Of a DNA stretch of 64,000 bases, positions 35,545 through 44,559 are shown piece by piece. Numbering within the stretch: the stretch's first letter is position 1; each line of letters begins with the position of its first letter. A model generated the notes under the pieces. It was not told where the DNA came from, made no database searches, and worked only from the letters and a program-made list of their open reading frames with translations. The translations under genes and the position numbers were made by a program. Origin of the DNA: DASQZT01 sp035638575 (GTDB lineage: Bacteria > Acidobacteriota > Terriglobia > Bryobacterales > Bryobacteraceae); contig DASQZT010000259.1 of NCBI GenBank assembly GCA_035638575.1, positions 1 to 64,000 on the forward strand. The letters are read 5' to 3'.

Positions 35545-36761
35545 GGATGATCTCCTCCGCTCAGGAACGCCGCCGACGCGCCGACCCACTGCATATGCTT
35601 ATTGTGATCCACCCCCATCTGCGCGCCGCGGCCCATCCGCACGACAGTGTTCACCGGGCGCAGCCGCCCGAGCCAGATGTACATGATCCGCACCTCCATC
35701 TTGGCCGGCCCCGCCGGCGTGTCGATCACCGGGCGGAAATCGACGCGCTCCTGGAGGACGTAATTGTGGCGCTCGCCCGTGGGAACGGCCGCGATCTGGG
35801 CCGCCGACGGTCCCACGATCACTCCCACCCCGGCAAACGAGTACAGCGGCTTCAACACGTAGTCTTCCGGCCGCTTGACCTTCTCCACCGTGTCCAGGAA
35901 TCGCGTCCACGGCGCCGCGGGGTGGCGCAGGAACGGCAGCGAGAATTTGCTGAGCCGGAAGAACCAGTCGGGATGCCCGGCCCATTCCACATCGAGATCG
36001 TCGCGCCAGTCGAAGGGAATCCGGATGCGCCGCCGCTCCAGCTCGTCGGCAATCACGCGGTTGTAGATGCGGCGGATTGGCATCTCCCTGCCGGCGCGGT
36101 CGTAATACAGCCGGTTACCGCGCTTGCGCACGGCTTGGACATCGACCACCCCGATACCCAGCGTCTCGGCGGTGATCTTGAAATCGTGGCGCGTTTTTTG
36201 ACGCCAGGGCTCGATCTCGAGCAGCACCACGGTTTCGGGATCCTGGGCGCCCAGGACTGCCTCCCGGAGCAGCGCCTGGTACTCGTCCTCGCCGAGGCCG
36301 TCCGGCAGCGCCCGGAGCGCGGCATCGATTCCGTACGCCTCGCGATAAGCCTCGGCCAGCACCGGCTGATACCCGTACAGGGAAGGGAAGCCCTGAATCT
36401 CCACCAGCTTCGGCTCGAGGTTTTCATCCAGCCCGAAATCGGCCTGCACGAACAGCGGAACCGGGTTCTCCCGCGGCACCCGGTACGCCGCCGGGATGGC
36501 CTCGCCCGATGCGCGCCGGTACTCCGCATCGCCCAGAAGCTGGTCCACCATCTCCACGCCGTACCGCGCCATCCGGTCCACCAGCTCCGCCGGCAGAAAA
36601 CACGGCGTCTCCGAGTGCGGAAACTGCACCGGCTCGCCGCAGCGCCGGCGCAGCAGCCCCAGGAACGCGGCGTACTTTTCGGGCGACCATGTCTCGTTAA
36701 AACGGCGTCGAAGCGAGGGTATCAAGCAGAAAAGCTCCCGCGTGCATGATCTGGCGGCCAT
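35541..36761 (-). CDS. ATP-grasp-like / glutathionylspermidine-synthase-like protein
   Basis: Up to 406 residues. The body resembles the circularly arranged ATP-grasp folds of glutathionylspermidine-synthase-type ligases: PVPLFVQADFGLDE, LVEIQGFPSLYGYQ (acidic-E motif), MPIRRIYNRVIADEL, YVLKPLYSFAGVGV (ATP-binding lysine and glycine-rich loop) and a C-terminal KMEVRIMYIWLG. The start is uncertain: it overlaps the end of the aminopeptidase gene, and either ATG 36761 or TTG 36725 (reading LIPSLRRRF) would give an overlap of tens of bases. Its stop is coupled to the next ATP-grasp gene by ATGA. Probably an amide-bond-forming ligase; substrate unknown. Confidence 0.7.
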   Translation of the reverse strand: MAARSCTRELFCLIPSLRRRFNETWSPEKYAAFLGLLRRRCGEPVQFPHSETPCFLPAELVDRMARYGVEMVDQLLGDAEYRRASGEAIPAAYRVPRENPVPLFVQADFGLDENLEPKLVEIQGFPSLYGYQPVLAEAYREAYGIDAALRALPDGLGEDEYQALLREAVLGAQDPETVVLLEIEPWRQKTRHDFKITAETLGIGVVDVQAVRKRGNRLYYDRAGREMPIRRIYNRVIADELERRRIRIPFDWRDDLDVEWAGHPDWFFRLSKFSLPFLRHPAAPWTRFLDTVEKVKRPEDYVLKPLYSFAGVGVIVGPSAAQIAAVPTGERHNYVLQERVDFRPVIDTPAGPAKMEVRIMYIWLGRLRPVNTVVRMGRGAQMGVDHNKHMQWVGASAAFLSGGDHP

Positions 36762-37746
36762 CGATCCAGATGTCGAACCGGCGGCCCACCACGTCGATAT
36801 GGGTCGAGGAATACCAGTCGGCGCCGGTGTGCGCCGCGTAGGGATTGCCGAACGCGATGTGTATCCCCGGAATCTTTTCGTCCTGCAATATATTGCCGAT
36901 CACGTCGCGCACGGCTATGTTCGTGCCGATGGCGAACTCTCCCACGCGGTCGCTGTTTTCGTCGGTGTGGCAGTACCGCCAGAATTCGTCTTCCAGCTCC
37001 CGGTTGGCCGAGTGGACCTCGCGGAGCCGGTTCTCGCGGACGCGAATGGTGAGCGGAGTGTCGCGCAGGTCGCCGTATTTTTCGCAAAGATAATCGCCCA
37101 CCACGCCATCTATCACGAACGTCCCGTCCACCTGCTCCGGTGCCGTGAAGGTTTCGCCGCCGGGCAGGTTGCCCCACTTCTCGGGGCTGATGATGCCGCT
37201 GGTCTTCAGCCATCGGAGGCGCGGCGAAAAGCGGCCCGTGATCTCGGTCCCGGCGGGCGTGGTGGCGCGGATCTCGCGCGCCGCGCTGGCCATTTCAAAG
37301 ACCCGCGTGCTGATGCGGTCCACCTCATCGAAATCCGCCCGCATGCCCTCCAGCATGATGCGGCGATCGATATTGACCATGTGGGCGTGGCGCATCTTGC
37401 GGCGGTTCACCACGTCGGTCATCTGCATGCGCGTGCGCAGCTCGTTGGGCATGGCCTTCACCGCGAAGATGCTCACCTGGCTGGTTTCCATATCGGCCAG
37501 GATCGCCGCCGGCATCTCCGCCAGCGGACGCGGCGCCAGCTCCTCCAGAATCCACGCGTGGTGCGGCGCGCCCAGTGCATCCAGCTCGCGCGCCAGGCTC
37601 GCTCCGATTTCGAGACACGCGCGGTCGGTGATCAGCGTGACTTTTTCCTCCGGCCGCACGCGGAGGCAGAAGCGCACCGCGTTGCGCGCGCCGGGCAAAA
37701 GCTCGGGGTCGAAAGGCGCGCCCTGAAGCAGTCGGGCGCCGCTCAT
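36697..37746 (-). CDS. M29-type aminopeptidase
   Basis: 349 residues. The fold and motifs match thermophilic aminopeptidase (family M29) proteins: EKVTLITDRACLEIG near the N-terminus, a central GNLPGGETFTAPEQVDGTFV with the glutamate metal ligand, VGEFAIGTNIAVR with Glu, and IHIAFGNPYAAHTGADWYSS with histidines before the HIDVVGRR segment. The enzymes are metal-dependent and remove N-terminal residues. Its ATG overlaps the stop of the GCS2 ligase (ATGA, 37743-37746). In this operon a peptidase could trim the ligase product or act as a peptide-processing or recycling step. Confidence 0.8.
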   Translation of the reverse strand: MSGARLLQGAPFDPELLPGARNAVRFCLRVRPEEKVTLITDRACLEIGASLARELDALGAPHHAWILEELAPRPLAEMPAAILADMETSQVSIFAVKAMPNELRTRMQMTDVVNRRKMRHAHMVNIDRRIMLEGMRADFDEVDRISTRVFEMASAAREIRATTPAGTEITGRFSPRLRWLKTSGIISPEKWGNLPGGETFTAPEQVDGTFVIDGVVGDYLCEKYGDLRDTPLTIRVRENRLREVHSANRELEDEFWRYCHTDENSDRVGEFAIGTNIAVRDVIGNILQDEKIPGIHIAFGNPYAAHTGADWYSSTHIDVVGRRFDIWIDGRQIMHAGAFLLDTLASTPF

Positions 37747-38900
37747 CCGCGCTCCGCCGTGCTGCTTTGGGCCGGCTCGAACAGCCCCGCCTCGGTCTCT
37801 TCGATCATGTAGTCCACCACCCTGTGGAGATCGCCCGTCTCGGAAAAGACGCGCAACTGGCGGTCGGCGCCGCTGCCTTCTTCAAGGATGCGCTCGATGT
37901 ACGCGATCTCCTCGCCGCTCCCCAGCTCGTCCACCACGTCGCTCACGAATTCCAGAATCTCATGGATCAGATCGCGCACCGGGACCTCGGTCTGCTTGCC
38001 GAAATCGATCAGCTTTCCGTCCAGCCCGTACCGCGCCGCGCGCCACTTGTTCTCCATGATCAACGCGCGGCTGTAATGGCGGAACGACAGGTTCCGCTCG
38101 TGCAACTGGTACAGCTTCCCGATCACCGCCTGGCACAGCGCCGCGATAGCGATGGTTTCCTCCACCCGCATGGGGATGTCGCAGATGCGGAATTCGAGCG
38201 TGGGGAAATGCGGGTGTGGCCGGATGTCCCACCAGATCTTCTTGGCGTTGTCGATGCAGTTGGTGTGGATCAGCAGGTTGACGTAGTTCTCGAACGCCGA
38301 CCAGCTTGCGTACAGATCGGGAATGTTGGTGCGCGGAAACTTGTCGAACACCTTGCAGCGGTACGACCGCAGCCCCGTCTCCATCCCCAGCCAGAACGGC
38401 GAATTGGTCGAGAGCGCCAGGATGTGCGGCAGGAAATAGCGCGCCCCGTTCATGATCTGGATCGCCGTCTCGCGGTCTTCCACACCGATGTGCACGTGCA
38501 GCCCGAAAATCAGGTTGGCGCGCGCCACCATTTTCAAGTCCTCGACGATTACGCGGTAGCGGTCGTCGGGATAAATCTCCTGCTCGTTCCACCGCGCAAA
38601 GGGATGCGTGCCCCCGGCCGCCAGGCGCAGGCCGTTCTCTTTCGCCAGCGTGACCATCTGCCGCCGGATCGAGACGATCTCCTCCTTGACCTCCTGGATG
38701 TTCTGGCACACTCCCGTGCCGATCTCGATCACCGACTGGTGCATCTCCGGCTTGACCCGCTCCGCCAGCAGGGTCTTGCCCTTCTGCACGATCTCGGCCT
38801 GAATGTGCGACCGCAGATCGCGCGTCCGCGGATCGATGGTCTGGTATTCCTCTTCGACGCCGATGTTGAGGCTCGGCCGCGTTCGATTGAGTTCGCTCAT
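37743..38900 (-). CDS. GCS2-family carboxylate-amine ligase (YbdK-like)
   Basis: 385 residues from ATG 38900, which overlaps the stop of the upstream ATP-grasp gene. Matches the glutamate-cysteine-ligase 2/YbdK family: LNIGVEEEYQTID near the start, HQSVIEIGTGVCQN, LAAGGTHPFARWNEQE, FGLHVHIGVED (metal histidines) and FPTLEFRICDIPMRVEE. Such enzymes make gamma-glutamyl or other carboxylate-amine bonds using ATP; YbdK itself has weak glutamate-cysteine ligase activity. Within the operon it is the one ligase not of the ATP-grasp fold. The exact substrate pair cannot be read from sequence. Confidence 0.88.
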   Translation of the reverse strand: MSELNRTRPSLNIGVEEEYQTIDPRTRDLRSHIQAEIVQKGKTLLAERVKPEMHQSVIEIGTGVCQNIQEVKEEIVSIRRQMVTLAKENGLRLAAGGTHPFARWNEQEIYPDDRYRVIVEDLKMVARANLIFGLHVHIGVEDRETAIQIMNGARYFLPHILALSTNSPFWLGMETGLRSYRCKVFDKFPRTNIPDLYASWSAFENYVNLLIHTNCIDNAKKIWWDIRPHPHFPTLEFRICDIPMRVEETIAIAALCQAVIGKLYQLHERNLSFRHYSRALIMENKWRAARYGLDGKLIDFGKQTEVPVRDLIHEILEFVSDVVDELGSGEEIAYIERILEEGSGADRQLRVFSETGDLHRVVDYMIEETEAGLFEPAQSSTAERG

Positions 38901-39835
38901 CGCTCGCCTCCCGTCAGAAACGATTGCCACCGGTAGACCGGCGGCCCCGGCGCCTGGCGCGCCCGCTTCACCGCCATCTCCGCCACGGCCTCCACGATCC
39001 ACTCGAAATTCTCCGCACCAACCGATTCCAGCGCCGCGTCCGGCGCGGGGTTCATGAAGTCGATGGCGTAGGGGACGCCGTCCTCGACCGCGAACTCCAC
39101 CGTGTTCAGGTCATACCCCAGCGCCCGGCACAGGGTCAGCGCGTCGCGTTCGATCCTCTCGCCGAGCGCCCGCTCCGGCGGCGGATTGCCTGGAACGTAC
39201 CGCAAATGATGCGGCTGCCCTGGATCGTACCGCATCACGTGCACCTTCTCCTGGTCCACCACGTAGCAGCGGAAATACTCCTGAAAACTCACCGCCGACT
39301 GAAGGGTCATGCAGAGATCGCCCGTCTCGTCGTACACCGTGGAGAATTCTTCGGGCGTGCCGACCCTGTAGACGCTCTTCCACCCGCCGCCATCGTGCGG
39401 CTTCAAGAACGCCGGGAACCCGATATAGTCGAAGATGCCAGGCCAGTCGAGCGGGTACTCCATGTTGCGCATGGACCGGTCCGTGGTTCCCTTCGGATGC
39501 TGCTTGTGCGGCAGCAGCACGGTGTTGGGCACCGCGACCCCCAGCTTTTTCGCCAGCGCGTAGTTGAAGAACTTGTCGTCGGCGCTCCACCAGAACGGGT
39601 TGTTGATCACCTTCGTCCCGGTCAGCACCGCGTTTTTCAGGTACGACCGGTAAAACGGAATGTCGTGCGAGATGCGGTCGATGATCACGCCGTAGCGCGT
39701 CGGGGCGGCCATCTCCACGCCTCCCACCTTGAGGTGCTCCGCGGACACATCCTCGACGCCCGTGGCGTTGATGCGGTCCACCAGCGCTGGTGGAAACGAC
39801 TCTTCCATGCCGTACAGCACGCCGACTATCGCCAT
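38897..39835 (-). CDS. ATP-grasp ligase (RimK/D-Ala-D-Ala-ligase-like)
   Basis: 312 residues from ATG 39835, 7 bp after the esterase stop. An N-terminal domain (IVGVLYGMEESFPPALV) is followed by ATP-grasp segments: NPFWWSADDKFFNYALAKK (as in RimK-type proteins), FDYIGFPAFLKPHDGGGWKS (ATP lysine), VSFQEYFRCYVVD and TVEFAVEDGVPYAIDFMNPA with the Mg-binding E/D and N. Its stop is coupled to the GCS2 ligase by ATGA. It probably forms a peptide or amide bond with one amino-acid-like substrate; identity unknown. Confidence 0.82.
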   Translation of the reverse strand: MAIVGVLYGMEESFPPALVDRINATGVEDVSAEHLKVGGVEMAAPTRYGVIIDRISHDIPFYRSYLKNAVLTGTKVINNPFWWSADDKFFNYALAKKLGVAVPNTVLLPHKQHPKGTTDRSMRNMEYPLDWPGIFDYIGFPAFLKPHDGGGWKSVYRVGTPEEFSTVYDETGDLCMTLQSAVSFQEYFRCYVVDQEKVHVMRYDPGQPHHLRYVPGNPPPERALGERIERDALTLCRALGYDLNTVEFAVEDGVPYAIDFMNPAPDAALESVGAENFEWIVEAVAEMAVKRARQAPGPPVYRWQSFLTGGER

Positions 39836-39842
39836 CTTTCCC

Positions 39843-40556
39843 TCACGCGAAGAACTTCGCCGCCATACTATGCCACCACGGCCAATCGTGGCCGAATCCG
39901 TCCCAAACGTCAAGCAGGTGGGGTATCTGTTTGACCCCGAATTCGTGGGCCAGCTTCACGTTCTGATCGAACAGAGGGTCGGCGTTGCCGACCGCCAGGA
40001 CGTAGTAGTTCCGCCGGAAGCGCTCCAGATACCAGGCGTCGTGCGTATTGGGAAGATAATCCAGCGGCGAGTGGAAGTACGCGTTCTGGTCGTAGTAACC
40101 GTCGAGAAAGCGCTTGGGAATATCGAAGCCTCCCGACATGCTGACCGCGTAGGTGACGAGGTCCGGGTGCCGCAACGCGAAGTTGATGGCGTAATACGCG
40201 CCCAGGCTGCATCCCGTGGCGCCCATTTGCGGCCAGCTCGTGCGCTGGCTCACGAAAGGAGCGAACTCCCGGACCAGGTAGGCGTCGTACGCGTTTTCGC
40301 GGTCCACCCGATCGGACGGTTGCGCCTGGCGGTTGTACCAGGATTCTCCGGACACCGTGTCCACGCAGAAGACCTGGAGCTCGCCGCGTTCGATCTTGGG
40401 GGCCACGGCCGCGATCATCCCGCGGTCCTCGTACTCGTGAAAGCGGCCGCCCGAGGTAGGGAAGACCACGATGGGGAATCCGCGATCGCCGAACGCCAGC
40501 AGCTCCATATCTTTGTGGAGCGAGGGGCTGTACCACTTGATGTAATCACGCCGCAT
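39843..40556 (-). CDS. Esterase-like alpha/beta hydrolase
   Basis: 237 residues from the ATG at 40556. Resembles the putative esterase (esterase D/FrsA-like) family: FPIVVFPTSGGRFHEYED, nucleophile elbow GCSLGAYYA with serine, and VWDGFGHDWPWWH with the catalytic-type histidine, an Asp lying before it (GNADPLFD). Cytosolic, no signal peptide. First gene of the minus-strand ligase operon, 7 bp before the ATP-grasp gene. It could remove an ester protecting group or hydrolyse a thioester intermediate; this is inference. Divergent from the GT4/GH130 operon across 213 bp. Confidence 0.8.
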   Translation of the reverse strand: MRRDYIKWYSPSLHKDMELLAFGDRGFPIVVFPTSGGRFHEYEDRGMIAAVAPKIERGELQVFCVDTVSGESWYNRQAQPSDRVDRENAYDAYLVREFAPFVSQRTSWPQMGATGCSLGAYYAINFALRHPDLVTYAVSMSGGFDIPKRFLDGYYDQNAYFHSPLDYLPNTHDAWYLERFRRNYYVLAVGNADPLFDQNVKLAHEFGVKQIPHLLDVWDGFGHDWPWWHSMAAKFFA

Positions 40557-40769
40557 AGGACAGGCGCCGGCCTGTCCAGCCAGTATAACCGGGTGGCGCG
40601 GGCTCGTGCCCCCGCCCGGCCTGCTATACTGGTGTCCGGCATCCCCACCTTGCGTCGTGCGGCCCAGCTGTTCTCCGGCCAACTCACCGTCCGTCCCAGA
40701 TGGCCTTTGCCAGAAAGGGCCAAAGTCCGTTGACCGGCGGTTCCAAATGGTTTTTCCGGGAACACAACC
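40557..40769. promoter_or_regulatory. Divergent intergenic region between ligase operon and glycan operon
   Basis: 213 bp between two divergent operon heads, so promoters in both directions are expected. I could not pick a convincing -35/-10 pair on either strand. No strong ribosome site is visible before the ATG at 40770. Confidence 0.4.
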
Positions 40770-43058
40770 ATGATCGAAGGTTCTAAAGTTGGCAGGGTCG
40801 CCTTTCTGGGCACCTACCTTCCGCGCAAGTGCGGTATTGGCACATTTACTTCCGACCTCCTGACTGCCGTGGCAGCCGAGCACCCATCCAGTGAGTGCTT
40901 CTCGGTCGCCATGAATGACCTCAAACACGGCTATGAGTATCCGCCTGTCGTTCGTTTCGAAATCGAAGACCAGGACCTGTCGTCGTATTTACGCGCCGCG
41001 GACTTCCTGAATATCGGCAATGTCGATGTTGTGTGCCTGCAGCACGAGTTCGGAATATTTGGGGGGCCCGCCGGAAGCCACATCCTGGCGTTCCTGCGCG
41101 AGCTGCGGATGCCTGTCGTTGTCACGTTCCACACCGTCCTGCGCGAACCGAGGAGCGATCAGAGACGGGTAATGCAGGAGCTCATAGCGCTTTCGACCCG
41201 CCTGGTGGTCATGTCGGCCCGCGGGCGGCAGACGCTCCAGGACATCTATCACGCGCCGCCGAGTAAGATCGACTTGATCCATCACGGCATCCCCGACATA
41301 CCGTTCGCTGACCCCAACGATCTCAAAGAGGAATTCGGCGTAACCGGGCGGGCTGTGTTGTTTACATTCGGGCTGCTCTCCCCCAATAAAGGCATCGAGC
41401 ACGTGCTGAACGCGCTGCCCAAGATTGTGGCGAGATTTCCGAACGTGGTGTACATGGTGGTGGGAGCCACACATCCGAACGAGCTGCGCGAGCAGGGCGA
41501 AGCTTACCGCGTCAGTCTCGAGATCCTGGCGGCCAGGAACAGGGTGGAGAAGAATGTCATCTTCTACAACAGCTTCGTCGACCTCGACACCCTGAAGGAT
41601 TTTATCGGCGCCGCCGACGTGTACATTACTCCGTATCTCAATGAAGCCCAGAGCACCTCGGGGACTCTCGCCTACACCTTCGGGTCCGGCAAGGCCGTTG
41701 TCTCGACACCGTACTGGCATGCCGAAGAACTCCTGGCGGACGGGCGCGGGGTCCTGGTTCCGTTCGGGAACGCCGATGCCATTGCGGCCGAAGTGAACGC
41801 CTTGCTGGGCGACGATGTCCGGCGCAACACATTGCGCGAGAGTGCTTACAAACTGGGACGGGAGATGGTCTGGAGCAACGTGGCGCGCCTCTATATGCGC
41901 TCCTTCGAGCTTTCCCGGCTCCAGGCCCTGTCCACTCTGCGAAAGTCCCTTTCCACGAGAACGCTGGACCAGAAGCCGCGGGAGACACCCGAGGTCAAGC
42001 TGGAGCATCTCTCGCGCATGACCGATTCGACGGGTATATTCCAGCATGCCGTGTTCAGCGTGCCGAACTTTTCCGAAGGGTACTGCACCGACGACAACGC
42101 GCGAGCCTTTATTCTGACGGTGCTGCTCGAAGACCTGGGAGAAGAACCGGAACGCGTGCGCACACTCGCCACAACTTATGCGGCTTTCTTGTGTCATGCC
42201 TTCGATTGCCTCACGGGGCGCTTCCACAACCATCTGGGTTTTGACCGGCATTGGCTCGATGAACAAGGGTCGGAGGACTGTCACGCCAGGGCGATATGGG
42301 CCCTCGGGGTGGGTGTTGGAGTCTCCTCGCACCGCAGTTTCCAGGTGATGGCCGGCCAGCTCTTCGCGCAGGCTCTGCCGGTCGTGTCGCAATTTGCGTC
42401 GCCGCGGGCCTGGGCCTTCAGCTTGCTTGGGATTCACGACTATCTGCGAAGGTTGAGCGGTGATACCTTCGTGACTCAGACCCGCGACACTCTGATCGCT
42501 CGCTTGATGGACCTGTACGATCGGACCGCCACACCCGATTGGCCGTGGTTTGAACAAGTGCTGAGTTACGACAATGCGAAGCTCGCGCACGCCCTGATTC
42601 TGACTGGCCGCGCCACGGGACAGAAGGCGGTGTTCGATCGCGGTCTTCAGACGCTTCGGTGGCTGGTGCAGCTGCAAACCGCTGAAAGCGGGCACTTCCG
42701 GCCCATCGGCAGCAACGGATTCTTCAGCCGCGGCGGCGCTCGCGCCAACTTCGATCAACAACCGGTCGAAGCCCAAGCCATGATGTCGGCCTGCCTGGAA
42801 GCCTATCGGTCCACGTCCGATCCCTGGTGGTACGAGCAAGCCCAGCGTGCCTTTGACTGGTTCGTCGGCTCGAACGATCTCGGCCTGGAACTGTACTCGG
42901 CCCGAACCGGCGGTTGCCGCGACGGGCTGCACGTCGACCGGGTCAACCGCAACCAGGGCGCGGAATCCACGTTGGCGTTCCTGTTGTCGCTCGCCGAGCT
43001 GCGGATGACGCAGAACATTGTCACCAGCTTCAGAGCCCCGATTTTGATCGAGAGTTGA
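40770..43058 (+). CDS. GT4 glycosyltransferase fused to a C-terminal alpha-helical glycosidase-like domain
   Basis: 762 residues. Residues 1-about 390 form a GT4 GT-B fold: FLGTYLPRKCGIGTFTSDLL, VCLQHEFGIFGG, IDLIHHGIPD, FTFGLLSPNKGIEHVL and the donor-site region ITPYLNEAQSTSGTLAYTFG with the E-x7-E-like acidic positions. After a basic linker (about 395-410) a second domain (about 415-755) has repeated helical pairs such as EGYCTDDNARAFI, DCHARAIWALG and NFDQQPVEAQAMMSA, as in (alpha/alpha)6 barrels. Such fusions are often annotated simply as glycosyltransferase. It starts a run of two GT and two GH130 genes. Sugar donor and acceptor unknown; mannose-type chemistry is suggested by GH130 neighbours. 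Confidence 0.82.
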   Translation: MIEGSKVGRVAFLGTYLPRKCGIGTFTSDLLTAVAAEHPSSECFSVAMNDLKHGYEYPPVVRFEIEDQDLSSYLRAADFLNIGNVDVVCLQHEFGIFGGPAGSHILAFLRELRMPVVVTFHTVLREPRSDQRRVMQELIALSTRLVVMSARGRQTLQDIYHAPPSKIDLIHHGIPDIPFADPNDLKEEFGVTGRAVLFTFGLLSPNKGIEHVLNALPKIVARFPNVVYMVVGATHPNELREQGEAYRVSLEILAARNRVEKNVIFYNSFVDLDTLKDFIGAADVYITPYLNEAQSTSGTLAYTFGSGKAVVSTPYWHAEELLADGRGVLVPFGNADAIAAEVNALLGDDVRRNTLRESAYKLGREMVWSNVARLYMRSFELSRLQALSTLRKSLSTRTLDQKPRETPEVKLEHLSRMTDSTGIFQHAVFSVPNFSEGYCTDDNARAFILTVLLEDLGEEPERVRTLATTYAAFLCHAFDCLTGRFHNHLGFDRHWLDEQGSEDCHARAIWALGVGVGVSSHRSFQVMAGQLFAQALPVVSQFASPRAWAFSLLGIHDYLRRLSGDTFVTQTRDTLIARLMDLYDRTATPDWPWFEQVLSYDNAKLAHALILTGRATGQKAVFDRGLQTLRWLVQLQTAESGHFRPIGSNGFFSRGGARANFDQQPVEAQAMMSACLEAYRSTSDPWWYEQAQRAFDWFVGSNDLGLELYSARTGGCRDGLHVDRVNRNQGAESTLAFLLSLAELRMTQNIVTSFRAPILIES

Positions 43059-43079
43059 TGCCGTCTGCAAACGAACCTC

Positions 43080-44537
43080 ATGAGCTTCGAATCGATTCAC
43101 ATCACACGCACGGCAACAGCCTTGTGTCCGGACCAGTCCCGCGTTCTCCTGCGCCCGTTCAATACCGGCGACTCGCGACGAATCGAGATGATCGTCACGC
43201 GGGTTCTTGCGATCCCCGAAAGCCGGGTTTGCCCCCTGGTGAACGAAGTCTTGACGGAATTCTCGGGCCGCCATCCGGACATCGCCGGCGCATTTCTCGA
43301 GCGATTCGAACAGATCGATAAGTTGTTGTCATTGGATGGGAATCTGTCCGCGCCGAGGAAACTACTGATCGGCTCCTATTTCGACTCCGAGTTCTCGCTC
43401 GAGTCCGCCGCCCTGTTCAATCCGTCGATTGTGCCGCACCCGGACCAGTCGGAGGTGCCATCCGGCGGCTTACGATTCATCCTGAGCCTGCGCGCCACCG
43501 GCGAAGGACACCTCTCCTCCATCACGTTTCGTACGGGCATGATCTACCCGGACGGCCGGATCGAAGTTATGAGTGCATCCGGCTGTCTCAGCGAGGCGCG
43601 CCAGATCCCCAACACGGTGTATGAGAGCGGTCTCTTCGAACGAAAGCTTCAAGAGCTTGGGCTGGCGAATGAATTCACGCGCCGGACAATCGGCCTCCTC
43701 GGGCAGTCGTTCACCCTCGTCCAACTTCGCTGCTGCGTCGAAGAGGAACTGCTTCGGCCCTGTGAGCGCGATGGATATGGTGATACCGCCGAGGCGATGG
43801 TGAGGCTGGCCGAGTCGAACTACGAAGTTCAGTTCCAGCCCGAACAGGAACTCTCCGAGCGCATCATCTTCCCCGCCTCTCCCTCGCAGCGGAACGGCAT
43901 AGAAGACGCCCGGTTCGTCTGCTTTCAAAACGATGATGGCACGTCTGTGTACTATGCCACGTTCACCGCTTATGACGGCAGGGTCGTCATGCCGGAACTA
44001 ATGGAAACCTCCGATTTCCTTCACTTCCGGTTTATTACACTGAACGGCCCGGCTGCGCAGAACAAGGGCATGGCCATCTTCCCGCGTAAGGTCAACGGCC
44101 TGTATGCCATGATCTCGCGACAGGACAATGAAAACCTGTACCTGGTCTTTTCCGATAATGTGCATTTCTGGTATGAGCCCAGGCTGATTCTGGCGCCTAC
44201 CTTCCCTTGGGAGATGGTCCAGATCGGAAACTGCGGGTCGCCCATCGAGACGGATGCCGGATGGCTGGTCCTCAGCCACGGCGTAGGCCCCATGCGGCAG
44301 TACTCCATCGGGGCGTTTCTCCTGGATAAGGATGACCCTGCCAAGGTGATCGGGCGCCTGGCGGAGCCCCTGCTCAGACCCACCGAGTACGAACGTCACG
44401 GCTACGTGCCCAACGTCGTCTATACCTGCGGCGCCCTGGTGCACGCCGGCCAACTGATCATTCCGTATGCCTATGCCGATCATGCCACCAGGTTCGCGAC
44501 CGTAGCGCTCGACGAAGTGCTGGGCGCCATGTGCTAG
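43080..44537 (+). CDS. GH130-family glycoside phosphorylase/hydrolase, long form
   Basis: 485 residues. A helical N-terminal extension of about 150 residues (IEMIVTRVLAIPESRVCPLV...) precedes a five-bladed beta-propeller of the GH130 type: FNPSIVPHPDQ, NGIEDARFVCFQNDDG (the EDxR motif), YYATFTAYDGR, AQNKGMAIFPRKVNG and NCGSPIETDAGWLVLSHGVG. GH130 enzymes phosphorolyse or hydrolyse beta-mannosides such as mannosyl-glucose and mannobiose. It is 21 bp after the GT4 fusion gene and 22 bp before the second GT4. Cytosolic. Confidence 0.85.
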   Translation: MSFESIHITRTATALCPDQSRVLLRPFNTGDSRRIEMIVTRVLAIPESRVCPLVNEVLTEFSGRHPDIAGAFLERFEQIDKLLSLDGNLSAPRKLLIGSYFDSEFSLESAALFNPSIVPHPDQSEVPSGGLRFILSLRATGEGHLSSITFRTGMIYPDGRIEVMSASGCLSEARQIPNTVYESGLFERKLQELGLANEFTRRTIGLLGQSFTLVQLRCCVEEELLRPCERDGYGDTAEAMVRLAESNYEVQFQPEQELSERIIFPASPSQRNGIEDARFVCFQNDDGTSVYYATFTAYDGRVVMPELMETSDFLHFRFITLNGPAAQNKGMAIFPRKVNGLYAMISRQDNENLYLVFSDNVHFWYEPRLILAPTFPWEMVQIGNCGSPIETDAGWLVLSHGVGPMRQYSIGAFLLDKDDPAKVIGRLAEPLLRPTEYERHGYVPNVVYTCGALVHAGQLIIPYAYADHATRFATVALDEVLGAMC

Positions 44538-44559
44538 ATAGGTTGCCACGAGTCACGCC

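Noticed and set aside
40989..43274. 761-codon minus-strand frame opposite the GT4 fusion gene
   Set aside because: Antisense shadow; plus-strand protein has GT4 motifs throughout.
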